From Akkermansia sp. (GTDB lineage Bacteria > Verrucomicrobiota > Verrucomicrobiia > Verrucomicrobiales > Akkermansiaceae), in contig JAFXCP010000012.1 of the NCBI GenBank assembly GCA_017521405.1, positions 32,591 through 96,590 of the forward strand: 64,000 nucleotides of DNA, written 5' to 3'. Below, piece after piece: positions 34,849 to 44,076 of the stretch. The position numbers and the translations under genes were made by a program. The number at the start of each line of letters is the position of its first letter. Positions within the stretch are counted from its first letter, which is position 1. Below the pieces are notes generated by a model. It saw nothing but the letters and a program-made list of their open reading frames with translations. It ran no database searches and was not told where the DNA came from.

Positions 34849-37800
34849 TTACACCTCCACCACGGGCTCCTCATCGTTATCCTCCCCACCATGGGCGAGA
34901 ATAAACTGCAAATCATTCAAATCCAAGCTGGAGGCAAAGCCTTCATCCCCCAGCACATTAGTGACCAACTGGTTCTTCTGGTGCTGGAGCACACGAATCT
35001 TCTCCTCCACAGAATCGCGAGTCAGAAGGCGGTAAGCAATCACCTTATTCTTCTGGCCAATTCGGTGTGTACGGTCAATAGCCTGACTTTCCACAGCAGG
35101 GTTCCACCACGGATCATAAAGAATCACATAGGATGCGGAAGTAAGGTTCAAACCGGCACCACCTGCCTTAAGGGACAGCAAGAACACACTCGGTTCCTTG
35201 GTCGTCTGGAACTTCTCAATAACCTCCTTACGATTGGGGGTCTTACCCGTAAGGTAATGGAAGGGGCGATTCTCCGACTCCAACCGTTCCTTGATGATAT
35301 CCAACATCGTAACGAACTGGGAGAACACCAGTACCTTGTGCCCTTCCTCCCGCAGCTGGTCGAGCAGGTAGAACAAAGCATTCAACTTAGCACTTTCCTC
35401 CTTCTTGTACTCCGGTTTCAGCAATCCCGGGTGGCAGCATATCTGGCGCAAGCGCATAAGCCCCTGAAGAATGGCAAAGGAATTCTTCTTCACGGACTCA
35501 TCCGAATCCACTCCAAGCAAAGCCTGTTGAATACGGCGCAGCTGAGACTTGTACAACTGGCGCTGAATGCCTTCCATCTTGGCATATACTTCCTCCTCCG
35601 TACGCGGGGGAAGGTCCTTGGCCACCTGTTGTTTCGTACGGCGCAACAGGAAGGGTTTGAGGCGAGCCGCCAAACGGTTCTGGCTCTGGGAATCCTTGCG
35701 CTTATCGAAGCGTTTTTTGAAATAAGCCCGGCTACCCAACACACCCGGCATGGCAAAGGCCATCAATGACCACATATCCAGCAAGCGGTTTTCAATAGGC
35801 GTACCGGAAAGAACCAAACGATTATGGGCCGTCAAATCGCGGGCAGCCTTTGCCGCCTTAGAATCGGGGTTCTTAATCTGCTGGCCTTCATCCAGAATCA
35901 CCGTCAGCCATTTAATGGCATTGATCTGCTCTCCGCACACACGCAGCTGGGCATAGTTTATAACCACCATATCGTACTCCGCGAGGATGGTATCCACCAC
36001 AGCCTGCTCCTTATTACGGATAACAAGTACGCGTACCCCGGGCGCAAACTTAGCCGCCTCGCTGGCCCACACATCAAGCACGGACTTGGGGCAAACAATC
36101 AGAACGGGAGGAATTGCAACCTTCTTGCGTCCCTGTTTATTGCGGCGGGCATAATCCTCTCGCAGCCACAGCATGTATGTGAGCGACTGTATCGTCTTAC
36201 CCAAACCCATATCGTCCGCCAGAATGCCACCGAAACCATTTACGGCCAGATATGCCAGGAAGTGGAAACCTTCAATCTGGTACGGACGGAGGGTGGCCTG
36301 CAAGGCGGAGGGCACATCGGGCTTCACATCAATCTTAATTTCTGCCGTGCGCTCCTTAATACGCTGCCAAGCCTTCGGATCGAACACCTCTGCTGCACGC
36401 GGATCCGCCAGTTGAAGAGCATGCATGCGATGCGTCTCGCCGGAAAGGTCGAAGGGATCCAAGCCCAGCTTTGTCACCGCATCGCGCTGGGCATCGTCCA
36501 GTTTAATTTCAAGTCGCATCCAGCGACCATCATCCATGCGAACATAGCCACCACGAGCGGAAACAAGGGAGCGAATTTGCTCCTTAGTCAGAGTCACGCC
36601 CTCCACGTCAATAACCACGCGGAGGTCGAACCAGTCAATCTCCTGATTTATCACCTCGAAGCGAACTGCTGCTGCCACGGGGTCGGCCAGCAGGGACTCC
36701 AGATTTCCATCCATTTCCACCTTGATGGAAGAGGGAATCGTCTTAGCCCATTCGGCGAACTTCTCCGGGAACTGCTTGGTAATGCGACTCTTGAAAGCCA
36801 CACACTGCGTATCGTAAGTAAAGTTCATCTCCTCCAGCAGACCGGGAATGGGGTAGAGGTAATCGCGGATGAAGCGAAGCAGCGTATTATCCTTAACCGG
36901 TTTTTGCTCCAACAGTTCCCAATCATCCTTACCCAACTGTTCACGGCGGCGCCCGGGGTCATCCTGAGCCGTTACCTCCAGCAGCACATGCTCCGTATCA
37001 GCACTCGTCAGCCCGCGCACAATGCGCATCTTGAATGTGGGCTTCATCTCGATGTCCACCACGCGCTCCTCCATGCTGGGAGGCAGAGTGGCGCCAATCT
37101 TTCGCAGGAACTCCACACCATCCAAGCTGTCAATCACCGTCTTAGGAATGGAATACCGGGGATCCACCTCAGTACCTTCCAGCCAACGGGGAGGTCCGGG
37201 GAACACCGTTTCATCGGATTGGTACAGTTCCACCTGCCCCGGCAACTGGCGCACTGAGTGCGTCACATGCACCCCGGCAGCAGTTACCAGCTGCAAGCCA
37301 TAGCAATCCGGCACAATGGGATCATCGATACAAATCCACTTGAGCGGTTCGCGAACCACTTTGAAATAGCACTCATCCAGATTAACCAGATAACCTTTAA
37401 GCGCAGGCTGATGGAAAAGTACATTCATGACGCGGCAGGCAGCCTCCTCGTCCAAATCGAGGATAACAGTATCCTGGCGTTCAGCGTAGTCCCGCAGTAC
37501 ATTCAGCAAAATATCCGTCTGCGGGTCACACTTCAGGGCTCCATTCAGGAATTCGGCCAGCAAAGCATCCAGTTGAGAACGTTCACGAATAGGAGTCCAC
37601 GCATCCCGGGCTTCAAAGCGGTATTCAAAGCGAGCCTCGTTGATGGTGGAAACCAAGCGCATGTACAAGGGGTGGCGGGGCGGCTGGGGCGGGCGTTCGT
37701 TCACGCTCTGGATGCGGTCGTACCACGTGCCGACCTCCTTTTCGCGCTCCCACTCGCTAATGCGCTTCTGCACCTTTTCCAAATCCGTCACCGCATTCAT

Positions 37801-38391
37801 GAAATCCGGATAGGAAATGCGCTTTTTAGTGAAAGCGTAGGCAATGTAATTCCAGAATTCCAAGATATTACGGGGAGGGGAAGGCCAAAGTTCCAAAGCC
37901 TCGTACCCGGAGATTTCCCAGCGGGGATTGAGGCGTACCAAATCATGGTCATGGATTTCCTGCTCGATTGCAAAACGGCGGTAGCGTTTCTCTAGCTTCG
38001 TCACGAAATCGCACTCGCGGTCATCAAGGTCGCGTCCCAGTTTTTCCTCCAGCAAATCAGTTAGCGGAATCTCGTTCAGCTCATTCGGGCTTTCCGGCAT
38101 ATTAGCCCCGCGGTACATGCGCTCCACCATGGTAGCAATAAGGCAAGCACCGGAAACACGCTCATCCTCCGCCGTGCAGGAACCAAACCAGCGATTTCCC
38201 TGCAAACGCAAGCTGGTACGGAATACACCAACCTTGGTCTCTACACGCCCCTGAATATACAGGTGGTTACCAAAAATCTGGGTTACAGCCCCATCTTTCT
38301 GTAACTTTTCCCCTGTATTCCGGACTTCCTCCGGAAAGGAGTTCAGGAAATTGAGAGTTGCGCGATCGGGATTCAGAGCAGAACTTAACAT
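34849..38391 (-). CDS. SNF2-family DEAD/DEAH-box helicase (Swi2/Snf2-like ATPase)
   Basis: 1180 residues. The C-terminal half is a complete SNF2 motor: LADDMGLGKTIQSL (Walker A), VILDEGQQIKNPDSKAAKA (Walker B, DEGQ rather than DEAQ), LSGTPIENRLLDMWSLM, FLLRRTKQQVAKDLP, VLVFSQFVTMLDII and LLSLKAGGAGLNLTSASYV with DPWWNPAVESQAIDRTHRIGQ. The N-terminal 600 residues are poorly recognisable. Such proteins translocate on DNA and remodel bound proteins or RNA polymerase. The ATG at 38391 is chosen because a TATACT -10 box lies 5 nt upstream; the longer frame to 38607 is not protein-like. Confidence 0.92.
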   Translation of the reverse strand: MLSSALNPDRATLNFLNSFPEEVRNTGEKLQKDGAVTQIFGNHLYIQGRVETKVGVFRTSLRLQGNRWFGSCTAEDERVSGACLIATMVERMYRGANMPESPNELNEIPLTDLLEEKLGRDLDDRECDFVTKLEKRYRRFAIEQEIHDHDLVRLNPRWEISGYEALELWPSPPRNILEFWNYIAYAFTKKRISYPDFMNAVTDLEKVQKRISEWEREKEVGTWYDRIQSVNERPPQPPRHPLYMRLVSTINEARFEYRFEARDAWTPIRERSQLDALLAEFLNGALKCDPQTDILLNVLRDYAERQDTVILDLDEEAACRVMNVLFHQPALKGYLVNLDECYFKVVREPLKWICIDDPIVPDCYGLQLVTAAGVHVTHSVRQLPGQVELYQSDETVFPGPPRWLEGTEVDPRYSIPKTVIDSLDGVEFLRKIGATLPPSMEERVVDIEMKPTFKMRIVRGLTSADTEHVLLEVTAQDDPGRRREQLGKDDWELLEQKPVKDNTLLRFIRDYLYPIPGLLEEMNFTYDTQCVAFKSRITKQFPEKFAEWAKTIPSSIKVEMDGNLESLLADPVAAAVRFEVINQEIDWFDLRVVIDVEGVTLTKEQIRSLVSARGGYVRMDDGRWMRLEIKLDDAQRDAVTKLGLDPFDLSGETHRMHALQLADPRAAEVFDPKAWQRIKERTAEIKIDVKPDVPSALQATLRPYQIEGFHFLAYLAVNGFGGILADDMGLGKTIQSLTYMLWLREDYARRNKQGRKKVAIPPVLIVCPKSVLDVWASEAAKFAPGVRVLVIRNKEQAVVDTILAEYDMVVINYAQLRVCGEQINAIKWLTVILDEGQQIKNPDSKAAKAARDLTAHNRLVLSGTPIENRLLDMWSLMAFAMPGVLGSRAYFKKRFDKRKDSQSQNRLAARLKPFLLRRTKQQVAKDLPPRTEEEVYAKMEGIQRQLYKSQLRRIQQALLGVDSDESVKKNSFAILQGLMRLRQICCHPGLLKPEYKKEESAKLNALFYLLDQLREEGHKVLVFSQFVTMLDIIKERLESENRPFHYLTGKTPNRKEVIEKFQTTKEPSVFLLSLKAGGAGLNLTSASYVILYDPWWNPAVESQAIDRTHRIGQKNKVIAYRLLTRDSVEEKIRVLQHQKNQLVTNVLGDEGFASSLDLNDLQFILAHGGEDNDEEPVVEV

Positions 38392-38589
38392 GAGATAGTA
38401 TAGGAAATGAAGTGAATCGGCACACACGCTACGGGTACAGTCATCCCATAACACCGTATGCGGGTATGTTGCTATACTACCATAACAAGATGTATTATTC
38501 AAGATGCCAGAGAAAGATTTTTTCATTTTTTTGCATTTATGAAGGACAAATAGTCTCCCCGGCATCAAGATGGCTGACACCGTACAGTC

Positions 38590-38617
38590 TTGCCAACGAA
38601 AAAGCATGTGCTATGCT
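38590..38617 (+). promoter_or_regulatory. Promoter for the L,D-transpeptidase-like gene
   Basis: TTGCCA at 38590-38595, 16 bp, TATGCT at 38612-38617. An in-frame ATG at 38613 lies inside the -10 box and is excluded as a start. Confidence 0.65.
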
Positions 38618-38636
38618 GCACACAGCAACCATTGCC

Positions 38637-39386
38637 ATGCTACGATTCCTGCGTACCATCCTCGTTCTGAGCATCATGTTCTCCGGCTTGAGCCCTGCGG
38701 AAGTGCCGGAGAAATGCACCCAAGCCATTATCGGCATTACCCAAGGCTGGGACGATTCCCATGTCAACCTATCTCTGGTGGAAAAGACACCGGCAGGGAC
38801 CTGGGAACGAGTACTGGGGCCCATTCCCGGTCGTTTGGGAAAAAACGGCAGCATCTGGGGGCTTGGATTGCACAGCAACCCCTTCTTTGCCTCCACCAAA
38901 AAAGAGGGAGACGGCCGCAGCCCCGCAGGCATCTTTGCTCTGGGCGGGCTGTGGGTTACAAATCCCACCCCGGTACACCACCATGCCGGTATTCCCTACG
39001 TAAAGGTAGGTCCGGCAGACCTCTGGGTCACGGATCCACGCATGCCGGAACACTACAATCGCCATGTACGCTTAGACCATCCTGCAAGCACCCCATGGGA
39101 AAAGCATGAGCAAATGAGACAAACCGACTATGCCCACAGCATCAAACTGCTCATACGTCACAACACTTGGGAAACGCCCGGGCGCCCCGTCATCGGCGGA
39201 GGCACCGCTATCTTCTTTCACATATGGAGAAGGAACGGAGAAGCCCCCACTGCAGGCTGTACCGCCATGGCGGAGCCACACCTGAGAGCCATCATCGCCC
39301 GCTTGCGAGCAGATTGCCACCCGGTATACATACTTCTTCCCCGGAAGGAGTATGCCCGCTACCGCAAGCGCTGGAATCTTCCGTAA
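38637..39386 (+). CDS. L,D-transpeptidase-like (YkuD-type) exported protein
   Basis: 249 residues. An N-terminal hydrophobic segment FLRTILVLSIMFSGLSPA acts as signal. The catalytic region reads GGGTAIFFHIWRRNGEAP then TAGCTAM, the H...(S/T)xGC arrangement of the YkuD fold with Cys as nucleophile. KKEGDGRSPAGIFALGGLWV matches the family's substrate-entry segment. It may cross-link peptidoglycan or process exported polymers. The start at 38637 is set by the promoter. It is divergent from the helicase gene with 245 bp between. Confidence 0.85.
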   Translation: MLRFLRTILVLSIMFSGLSPAEVPEKCTQAIIGITQGWDDSHVNLSLVEKTPAGTWERVLGPIPGRLGKNGSIWGLGLHSNPFFASTKKEGDGRSPAGIFALGGLWVTNPTPVHHHAGIPYVKVGPADLWVTDPRMPEHYNRHVRLDHPASTPWEKHEQMRQTDYAHSIKLLIRHNTWETPGRPVIGGGTAIFFHIWRRNGEAPTAGCTAMAEPHLRAIIARLRADCHPVYILLPRKEYARYRKRWNLP

Positions 39387-39401
39387 CGTGCATCATTTTT
39401 C

Positions 39402-39430
39402 TTGACATTGCTGTACCGGCACAGCATACT
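39402..39430 (+). promoter_or_regulatory. Promoter of the trpL-trpB unit
   Basis: TTGACA at 39402-39407, exactly 17 bp, CATACT at 39425-39430. The start is predicted near 39437, 23 nt before the leader-peptide ATG, a longer leader than most genes here. Confidence 0.75.
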
Positions 39431-39459
39431 TCCCGCACGGTTTTCGTTCCCGAATGAGC

Positions 39460-39513
39460 ATGAACTTCCACAATACCTCATGGTGGTGGCCCTTACAACA
39501 GATAAAGTCGTAA
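39460..39513 (+). CDS. trpL: trp operon leader peptide
   Basis: A 17-codon open frame, MNFHNTSWWWPLQQIKS, with three consecutive TGG tryptophan codons (39481-39489) between a promoter and an intrinsic terminator ahead of trpB. It has no role as a protein; a ribosome translating it would sense charged tRNA-Trp. The last Ser codon, the stop codon and flanking bases (39507-39514, GTCGTAAG) are the exact complement of CTTACGAC (39576-39583) in the loop and 3' arm of the downstream terminator. Confidence 0.88.
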   Translation: MNFHNTSWWWPLQQIKS

Positions 39514-39595
39514 GGGACTCAGCGCATTAGACTCGGAATCCAACATCATCTCTACCGAATCGCCGGCCTGTCGAACTTACGACAGGCCTTTTTTA
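39507..39595 (+). promoter_or_regulatory. Transcription attenuator upstream of trpB
   Basis: The terminator is GGCCTGTCG (39565-39573), loop AACTTA, CGACAGGCC (39580-39588), then TTTTTTATTTTA. The competing pairing is GTCGTAAG (39507-39514) with CTTACGAC (39576-39583), which would unzip the terminator. A ribosome stalled at the Trp codons leaves 39507-39514 free (antitermination); one that reaches the stop codon covers it (termination). This logic is inferred from the pairing. Confidence 0.82.
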
Positions 39596-39625
39596 TTTTA
39601 ACCTCCATACCTATTCTCTATACAT

Positions 39626-40921
39626 ATGAATCTTACAGAATCTACCACAAGCCACGGAAAACACTTGCACCACGGGACAAAATGCTCTAAGATGCCCGCC
39701 GACATGGATTTCCGCACCTATCTCCGCAATTATCCCGATGCCGAAGGTTTCTACGGACGCTTTGGCGGGGCCTACCTCCCTGCCGAACTGGAGCCCGCCT
39801 TCAAGGAAATTACCGCAGCATACTACGACATCTGTTACTCCGCCCAATTCATTAACGAGTTGCGCCGCATTCGCAAGCAATTCCAAGGGCGCCCCACTCC
39901 GGTGTACCACTGCGAACGCCTTTCCCGACTTAACGGAGGAGCCCAAATCTACCTCAAACGAGAAGATTTGAACCACACCGGTGCCCACAAGCTCAACCAC
40001 TGCATGGGTGAGGGGTTGCTGGCCAAGTTCATGGGCAAAAAGAAACTCATCGCAGAAACGGGAGCCGGTCAGCACGGTGTGGCTCTGGCCACGGCTGCCG
40101 CATACTTCGGTCTGGAATGCGAAATCCACATGGGCGCCGTCGATATTGCCAAACAAGCTCCCAATGTTACCCGCATGAAGATGCTCGGAGCCAATGTCGT
40201 GTGCGTTACCCACGGGCTACAAACTCTCAAGGAAGCCGTGGATTCCGCCTTCGAAGCCTACCAGCGCGACTACAAGAACGCCATCTACTGCATTGGCTCC
40301 GTCCTTGGTCCCCACCCCTTCCCCATGATGGTGCGCGATTTCCAACACGTCATCGGTAGCGAAGCCCGCGAGCAATTTATCGAAATGAAGGGCGATGTGC
40401 CGGATGCCATCTGTGCCTGCGTGGGAGGCGGCTCCAACGCCATGGGACTCTTCCCGGCTTTCTTGGATGACCCTGTCGAAATTTACGGCGTAGAACCGCT
40501 GGGGCGCGGCACCACACTGGGAGAACATTCCGCATCTATCAGCTATGGAACGGAAGGCATTATGCATGGGTTCAACAGCATTATGCTGAAGGATGCCCAA
40601 GGAGAACCCGCACCGGTATACTCCATCGCCAGCGGGTTGGATTATCCCTCCGTAGGCCCGGAACACGCCTTCCTGCACGATATTGGTCGCGTTAAATTCG
40701 ACACTGTAAGCGACGAGGAAGCCGTGGATGCCTTCTTCAAACTCTCCCGTTACGAAGGCATCATCCCGGCTCTGGAAAGCTCCCACGCCATTGCCTTTGC
40801 CATGCGTAAAGCTCGCGAGATGAAGCGCGGTGCCATTTTGGCAAACTGCTCCGGCCGTGGTGATAAGGATGTGGACTACGTGGCAGAACACTACGGCTAC
40901 GGGGACAATTACAAGTTCTGA
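39626..40921 (+). CDS. trpB: Tryptophan synthase beta subunit
   Basis: 431 residues. The PLP lysine lies in [62 protein letters not shown] and [12 protein letters not shown] are family motifs, and CSGRGDKDV near the end binds PLP phosphate. It makes tryptophan from indole and serine. The usual trpA partner is not adjacent and the gene ends at a terminator. An N-terminal extension of about 25 residues precedes the normal start region. Expression is probably set by the upstream attenuator. Confidence 0.96.
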   Translation: MNLTESTTSHGKHLHHGTKCSKMPADMDFRTYLRNYPDAEGFYGRFGGAYLPAELEPAFKEITAAYYDICYSAQFINELRRIRKQFQGRPTPVYHCERLSRLNGGAQIYLKREDLNHTGAHKLNHCMGEGLLAKFMGKKKLIAETGAGQHGVALATAAAYFGLECEIHMGAVDIAKQAPNVTRMKMLGANVVCVTHGLQTLKEAVDSAFEAYQRDYKNAIYCIGSVLGPHPFPMMVRDFQHVIGSEAREQFIEMKGDVPDAICACVGGGSNAMGLFPAFLDDPVEIYGVEPLGRGTTLGEHSASISYGTEGIMHGFNSIMLKDAQGEPAPVYSIASGLDYPSVGPEHAFLHDIGRVKFDTVSDEEAVDAFFKLSRYEGIIPALESSHAIAFAMRKAREMKRGAILANCSGRGDKDVDYVAEHYGYGDNYKF

Positions 40922-40948
40922 TTCTCCACAAAATAAACGCCTTACAAC

Positions 40949-40984
40949 AATCCGCCGATTCTTTACGAATCGGCGGATTTTCTC
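40949..40984 (+). terminator. Intrinsic terminator after trpB
   Basis: AATCCGCCGATT, loop CTTTACG, AATCGGCGGATT, then TTCTCT. Confidence 0.85.
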
Positions 40985-40987
40985 TGC

Positions 40988-41016
40988 TTGACGCCGGGAG
41001 AAACTCCTGTTAGAGT
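40988..41016 (+). promoter_or_regulatory. Promoter for the small lipoprotein gene
   Basis: TTGACG at 40988-40993, 17 bp, TAGAGT at 41011-41016, only 6 nt before the ATG: a clear leaderless candidate. Confidence 0.8.
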
Positions 41017-41022
41017 AGAGGC

Positions 41023-41517
41023 ATGATGCGCTCCCACCTGCTCCTGCTCGCTGCCCTGCTGGTTACCGCCTGCCAACAGCAAAGCCAAAATGCCCCAGTG
41101 GAAAAGTTTTCGGATGATGTGAATACACGTTGGCTTGCCGGAATCCGCTATGCGGCAGATAACTGCGAACAAGTACGACTTCGCACCGTAAAAACCACTA
41201 AAAACATCTCCAACGTCTACAACATCATCATGGACGAAGACGACGCGGAGTCTCTGTGCGACATCATTTGCAGCACGGAAGAAACCATTCCCACCCACCA
41301 AAGCGACCAAAAAGCAAACTTTAGCAACAGCATCCTCATCGAATTCTTGGATGAAAACGGAAACATCATGGCCGCATGCCACCAATGGGACTTTGCCTGC
41401 GAAGGAAAAGAAAAAAAGCAAGACAAACATATGGGACGCTGCATCTTAGAAAAAGACCAGTACGAAGAAATGCGGGAAATCCTACAAAAAGCAACGCACC
41501 CCCACCAAAAGGATTAA
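41023..41517 (+). CDS. Small putative lipoprotein, unknown function
   Basis: 164 residues. LLLLAALLVTAC is a lipoprotein signal with Cys17 as the acylation site. The mature part is acidic in the middle (NIIMDEDDAESLCDII) with four further cysteines, and basic and charged at the end. No family recognised. A tandem ATG ATG allows a start at 41023 or 41026. It stands alone between two terminators. Confidence 0.72.
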   Translation: MMRSHLLLLAALLVTACQQQSQNAPVEKFSDDVNTRWLAGIRYAADNCEQVRLRTVKTTKNISNVYNIIMDEDDAESLCDIICSTEETIPTHQSDQKANFSNSILIEFLDENGNIMAACHQWDFACEGKEKKQDKHMGRCILEKDQYEEMREILQKATHPHQKD

Positions 41518-41520
41518 AAC

Positions 41521-41554
41521 AAAAAGCAGCATCCGGTAAAGATGCTGCTTCTTT
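41521..41554. terminator. Bidirectional intrinsic terminator
   Basis: AAGCAGCATC and GATGCTGCTT form a 10-bp stem with a CTTT tail on the plus strand and a TTTTT-G-TTTT tail on the minus strand, between convergent genes. Confidence 0.85.
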
Positions 41555-41577
41555 GTTATCCGCAAGGGAAAACGAAA

Positions 41578-42762
41578 TTATTTGTAGGAGGCGCGGTAAA
41601 TCTCCACACAATCCTCCACCGAGAGGGGCAAAGGATCCGCCCCAAATAAAAAGCCCATGGCAGAGAAAGCATTTTGAGCCGTAGCTTCGAACTCATCCGG
41701 AGAAATCCCATAATCACTCATCTTCAAATCGGCCACGCCGCAAGCCTCCTGCAAACGTACCAGAGCCGTAATAAAATCCATAGGTTCCGCCGCATCCTGC
41801 ATACCCAAAGCCTGAGCCATCCGCACAAAGCGCTCCGGGCAAGCTCCCTTGCGAATAAAATGGGTGTAATAAGCGCGAGATATCATAATGAGACCTGCCC
41901 CATGCGGTAAATCCTGATGAAATGCGGAAAGCGCATGCTCCAAAGAATGCTCGCTGGTGCAAGTACCCACCACCATTTGTATGCCCGAAAGCCAATTGCC
42001 GAAAGCCACGCGCTCCCGGGCGGCAAGGTCCTGCCCATTCTGTACCGTAGCAGCCAAATATCGCCCCACATTCTCAATCGCAGTAATGGACACCATATCA
42101 CTCATTAAATTGGCCTTCGAGGAAATATACCCCTCCGTGCTATGGAACAAGGCATCGAACCCTTGGAAAGCTGTGAAACGAGGCGGCACAGAACACATCA
42201 GCTCCGGATCCACCACTGCCAAACGGGGGAACAAACGTAAGCCATCGAACACCGCCGTTTTCTCCTGCGTTTCCGGGTTCGTAATCACACCGCCGCCATC
42301 TGTCTCGGAACCAGTGCCTGCAGTTGTCGTAATCGCCACCAGAGGTAATGGCGGCACCTCCACCGGCATCCTCTTACCTGTACCAAAAAGTACATAGTCC
42401 CACAAATCTCCCGGATTCGTAGCCATGATAGCCATAGCCTTAGCCGCATCCATGCAACTGCCGCCTCCTAAAGCCAAAATAAAATCACATGCGTGGGTAC
42501 GCGCAGCATCTGCCCCTTCCATCACGGTATCCTTCAGCGGATTGGCCTGCACCTTATCAAAAATCACCGCCTCCACCCCGGCCAAACTAAGTTGCTCCAA
42601 AGTGCGGTCCAAATACCCATTTGCACGAGTAGACTTGCCGTTGGATATCACCACCAAGGCCTTACGCCCGGGCAAAGACTCCTTGTGCAGCCGATTCAGA
42701 GAGCCGGCTCCAAATACTGTTCGAGTCGGCACTTGGTAATCAAAAGAAGTTCCTGTTTCCAT
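41578..42762 (-). CDS. Iron-containing alcohol dehydrogenase
   Basis: 394 residues, group III Fe-ADH. The NAD(P)-binding segment LALGGGSCMDAAKAMA, the TTTAGTGSETDGGGVI segment and the metal-binding HSLEHALSAFHQDLPHGAG are all present. It interconverts alcohols (possibly 1,2-diols or butanol) and aldehydes; substrate unknown. It is transcribed divergently from the TIR-STING gene, with both promoters inside about 140 bp. Confidence 0.92.
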   Translation of the reverse strand: METGTSFDYQVPTRTVFGAGSLNRLHKESLPGRKALVVISNGKSTRANGYLDRTLEQLSLAGVEAVIFDKVQANPLKDTVMEGADAARTHACDFILALGGGSCMDAAKAMAIMATNPGDLWDYVLFGTGKRMPVEVPPLPLVAITTTAGTGSETDGGGVITNPETQEKTAVFDGLRLFPRLAVVDPELMCSVPPRFTAFQGFDALFHSTEGYISSKANLMSDMVSITAIENVGRYLAATVQNGQDLAARERVAFGNWLSGIQMVVGTCTSEHSLEHALSAFHQDLPHGAGLIMISRAYYTHFIRKGACPERFVRMAQALGMQDAAEPMDFITALVRLQEACGVADLKMSDYGISPDEFEATAQNAFSAMGFLFGADPLPLSVEDCVEIYRASYK

Positions 42763-42770
42763 ACGTCTGC

Positions 42771-42799
42771 ATTCTCGCTCTACCCAAGGTCTCTGTCAA
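42771..42799 (-). promoter_or_regulatory. Promoter for the Fe-alcohol dehydrogenase gene
   Basis: Minus strand: TTGACA (42794-42799), 17 bp, GAGAAT (42771-42776), 8 nt from the ATG. Confidence 0.75.
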
Positions 42800-42854
42800 G
42801 CCTATTTCCGATTGGATGTAACACCGGCAATACTGCATTCCCAAAGCGTTTTTA

Positions 42855-42883
42855 TTGACAAAATCAGTTATACGGATTACAGT
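42855..42883 (+). promoter_or_regulatory. Promoter for the TIR-STING gene
   Basis: TTGACA at 42855-42860, 17 bp, TACAGT at 42878-42883. An ATG at 42884 abuts the -10 box and would lie upstream of the transcript start, so the ATG at 42905 is the likely start. Confidence 0.75.
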
Positions 42884-42904
42884 ATGAAAAACAGTTATTT
42901 TGCC

Positions 42905-43888
42905 ATGGAAAATAAACATTCTGTACTGATTTATTCGAGTTCTCGCAGCCTGGATATCGCTCGGGACATCCAAAAACATCTTGAAGGAGACTTTGACTGC
43001 ACAATTTGGGAGGACTGCTTTCTATACAACACCTCTTTTATAGAATCAGTCCAAGCTCTCAACCAGATATACGATGCATGCATCTTCATTGGTTCACGCG
43101 ATGTCCAATCCGTCATCAAAGCTCAAAATACCCACCCGGAGCAAATATACTGGGCCCCCTGTGATAACATCATCTTCGAGATAGGATTTTACATGGGAAT
43201 GCATGGAATAGAAAATGCCATTATACTTCAGCAAAAAGACGTAACTCTACCCTCAGACATAAATGGCAGAAGATTTTTTAACTTCGATGTTAAAGAGGAA
43301 CCTTCAGGAAGGAAAATCATCATCAATCAGGACCATCTCGCTAAACTCAAGGAAAGAATACACCAGATTGCGGACAATGCTTTCCGGCATAACTCCGTTG
43401 CGAGCCATGTAACAAAGTCATACATAGACAATTACATCACCCCCTTACTGAGACACATCAAGAACGGGACCCCTTTCGAATTAGAAGATAAGAAGTGCGA
43501 GTGCAAACACATGCGCATTTTATTCCCGACACACGTTCCGGTGGACATCAATACCTATGCCGACAACGTGCTTAAAGATTATAAACATACAACACTGACA
43601 ACAGGGGATCAAAAAAACTTTGACCTGCACTATAAGGTACTACCCCACAATGAAGCCAGCCCAAACATCCCTATTGAAATTATCGATTTCCCCCGAATCC
43701 TAAAATCATGCGTGGGTAACATCCGCGAAACTATTTCCCATTCAATGTCCGACTCTCAGAAGAAGGAACTGGAAATGAAGGGAATTATACACTTTAGAAA
43801 AATCCTCGAAGAAAAATTGCCCTCCTTATTGCAGGATGAAGGCTTCTTCCATTTCGATAACAGACAATCCTCCACTGAGCTACTATAA
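42905..43888 (+). CDS. TIR-STING fusion protein (putative cyclic-dinucleotide-activated NADase)
   Basis: 327 residues in two domains. Residues 5-130 match the CAP12/TIR-like nucleotide-binding family: HSVLIYSSSRSLDIARDIQKHL, IWEDCFLYNTSFIESV, and DNIIFEIGFYMGMHG with candidate catalytic Glu92, then TLPSDINGRRFFNFD. Residues about 162-310 resemble the STING cyclic-dinucleotide domain: SYIDNYITPLLRHI, MRILFPTHVPVDINTYADN, IPIEIIDFPRIL and a C-terminal helix FRKILEEKLPSLL. In CBASS defence, TIR-STING oligomerises on c-di-GMP and degrades NAD+. No CD-NTase gene occurs in the window. The region looks more AT-rich than its neighbours, suggesting transfer. The STING assignment is by pattern and should be checked structurally. 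Confidence 0.78.
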   Translation: MENKHSVLIYSSSRSLDIARDIQKHLEGDFDCTIWEDCFLYNTSFIESVQALNQIYDACIFIGSRDVQSVIKAQNTHPEQIYWAPCDNIIFEIGFYMGMHGIENAIILQQKDVTLPSDINGRRFFNFDVKEEPSGRKIIINQDHLAKLKERIHQIADNAFRHNSVASHVTKSYIDNYITPLLRHIKNGTPFELEDKKCECKHMRILFPTHVPVDINTYADNVLKDYKHTTLTTGDQKNFDLHYKVLPHNEASPNIPIEIIDFPRILKSCVGNIRETISHSMSDSQKKELEMKGIIHFRKILEEKLPSLLQDEGFFHFDNRQSSTELL

Positions 43889-43987
43889 GCACAATACTTT
43901 GCCATGTCTCCCTCTCATAGCACCACTGCCGCGCAAGAAACTCCTAAGAACAATTCTAAATTTTAGACATTATGAGCAAGTCTGAGC

Positions 43988-44016
43988 TTGCGTAGGAAAG
44001 GAGATTCGTATAGAAT
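43988..44016 (+). promoter_or_regulatory. Promoter for ddh
   Basis: TTGCGT at 43988-43993, 17 bp, TAGAAT at 44011-44016. A GTG in the ddh frame occurs 6 nt after the -10 box (44023). Confidence 0.7.
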
Positions 44017-44076
44017 AGCGGCGTGGTGGGAATTAACTTTTCACCGCACCAGATAAAGCAACACAAGCCACACAAG

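Noticed and set aside
43969-43996. A 7-codon frame (MSKSELA) before ddh
   Set aside because: It overlaps the -35 box of the ddh promoter and would be upstream of the transcript start; no sign of translation.
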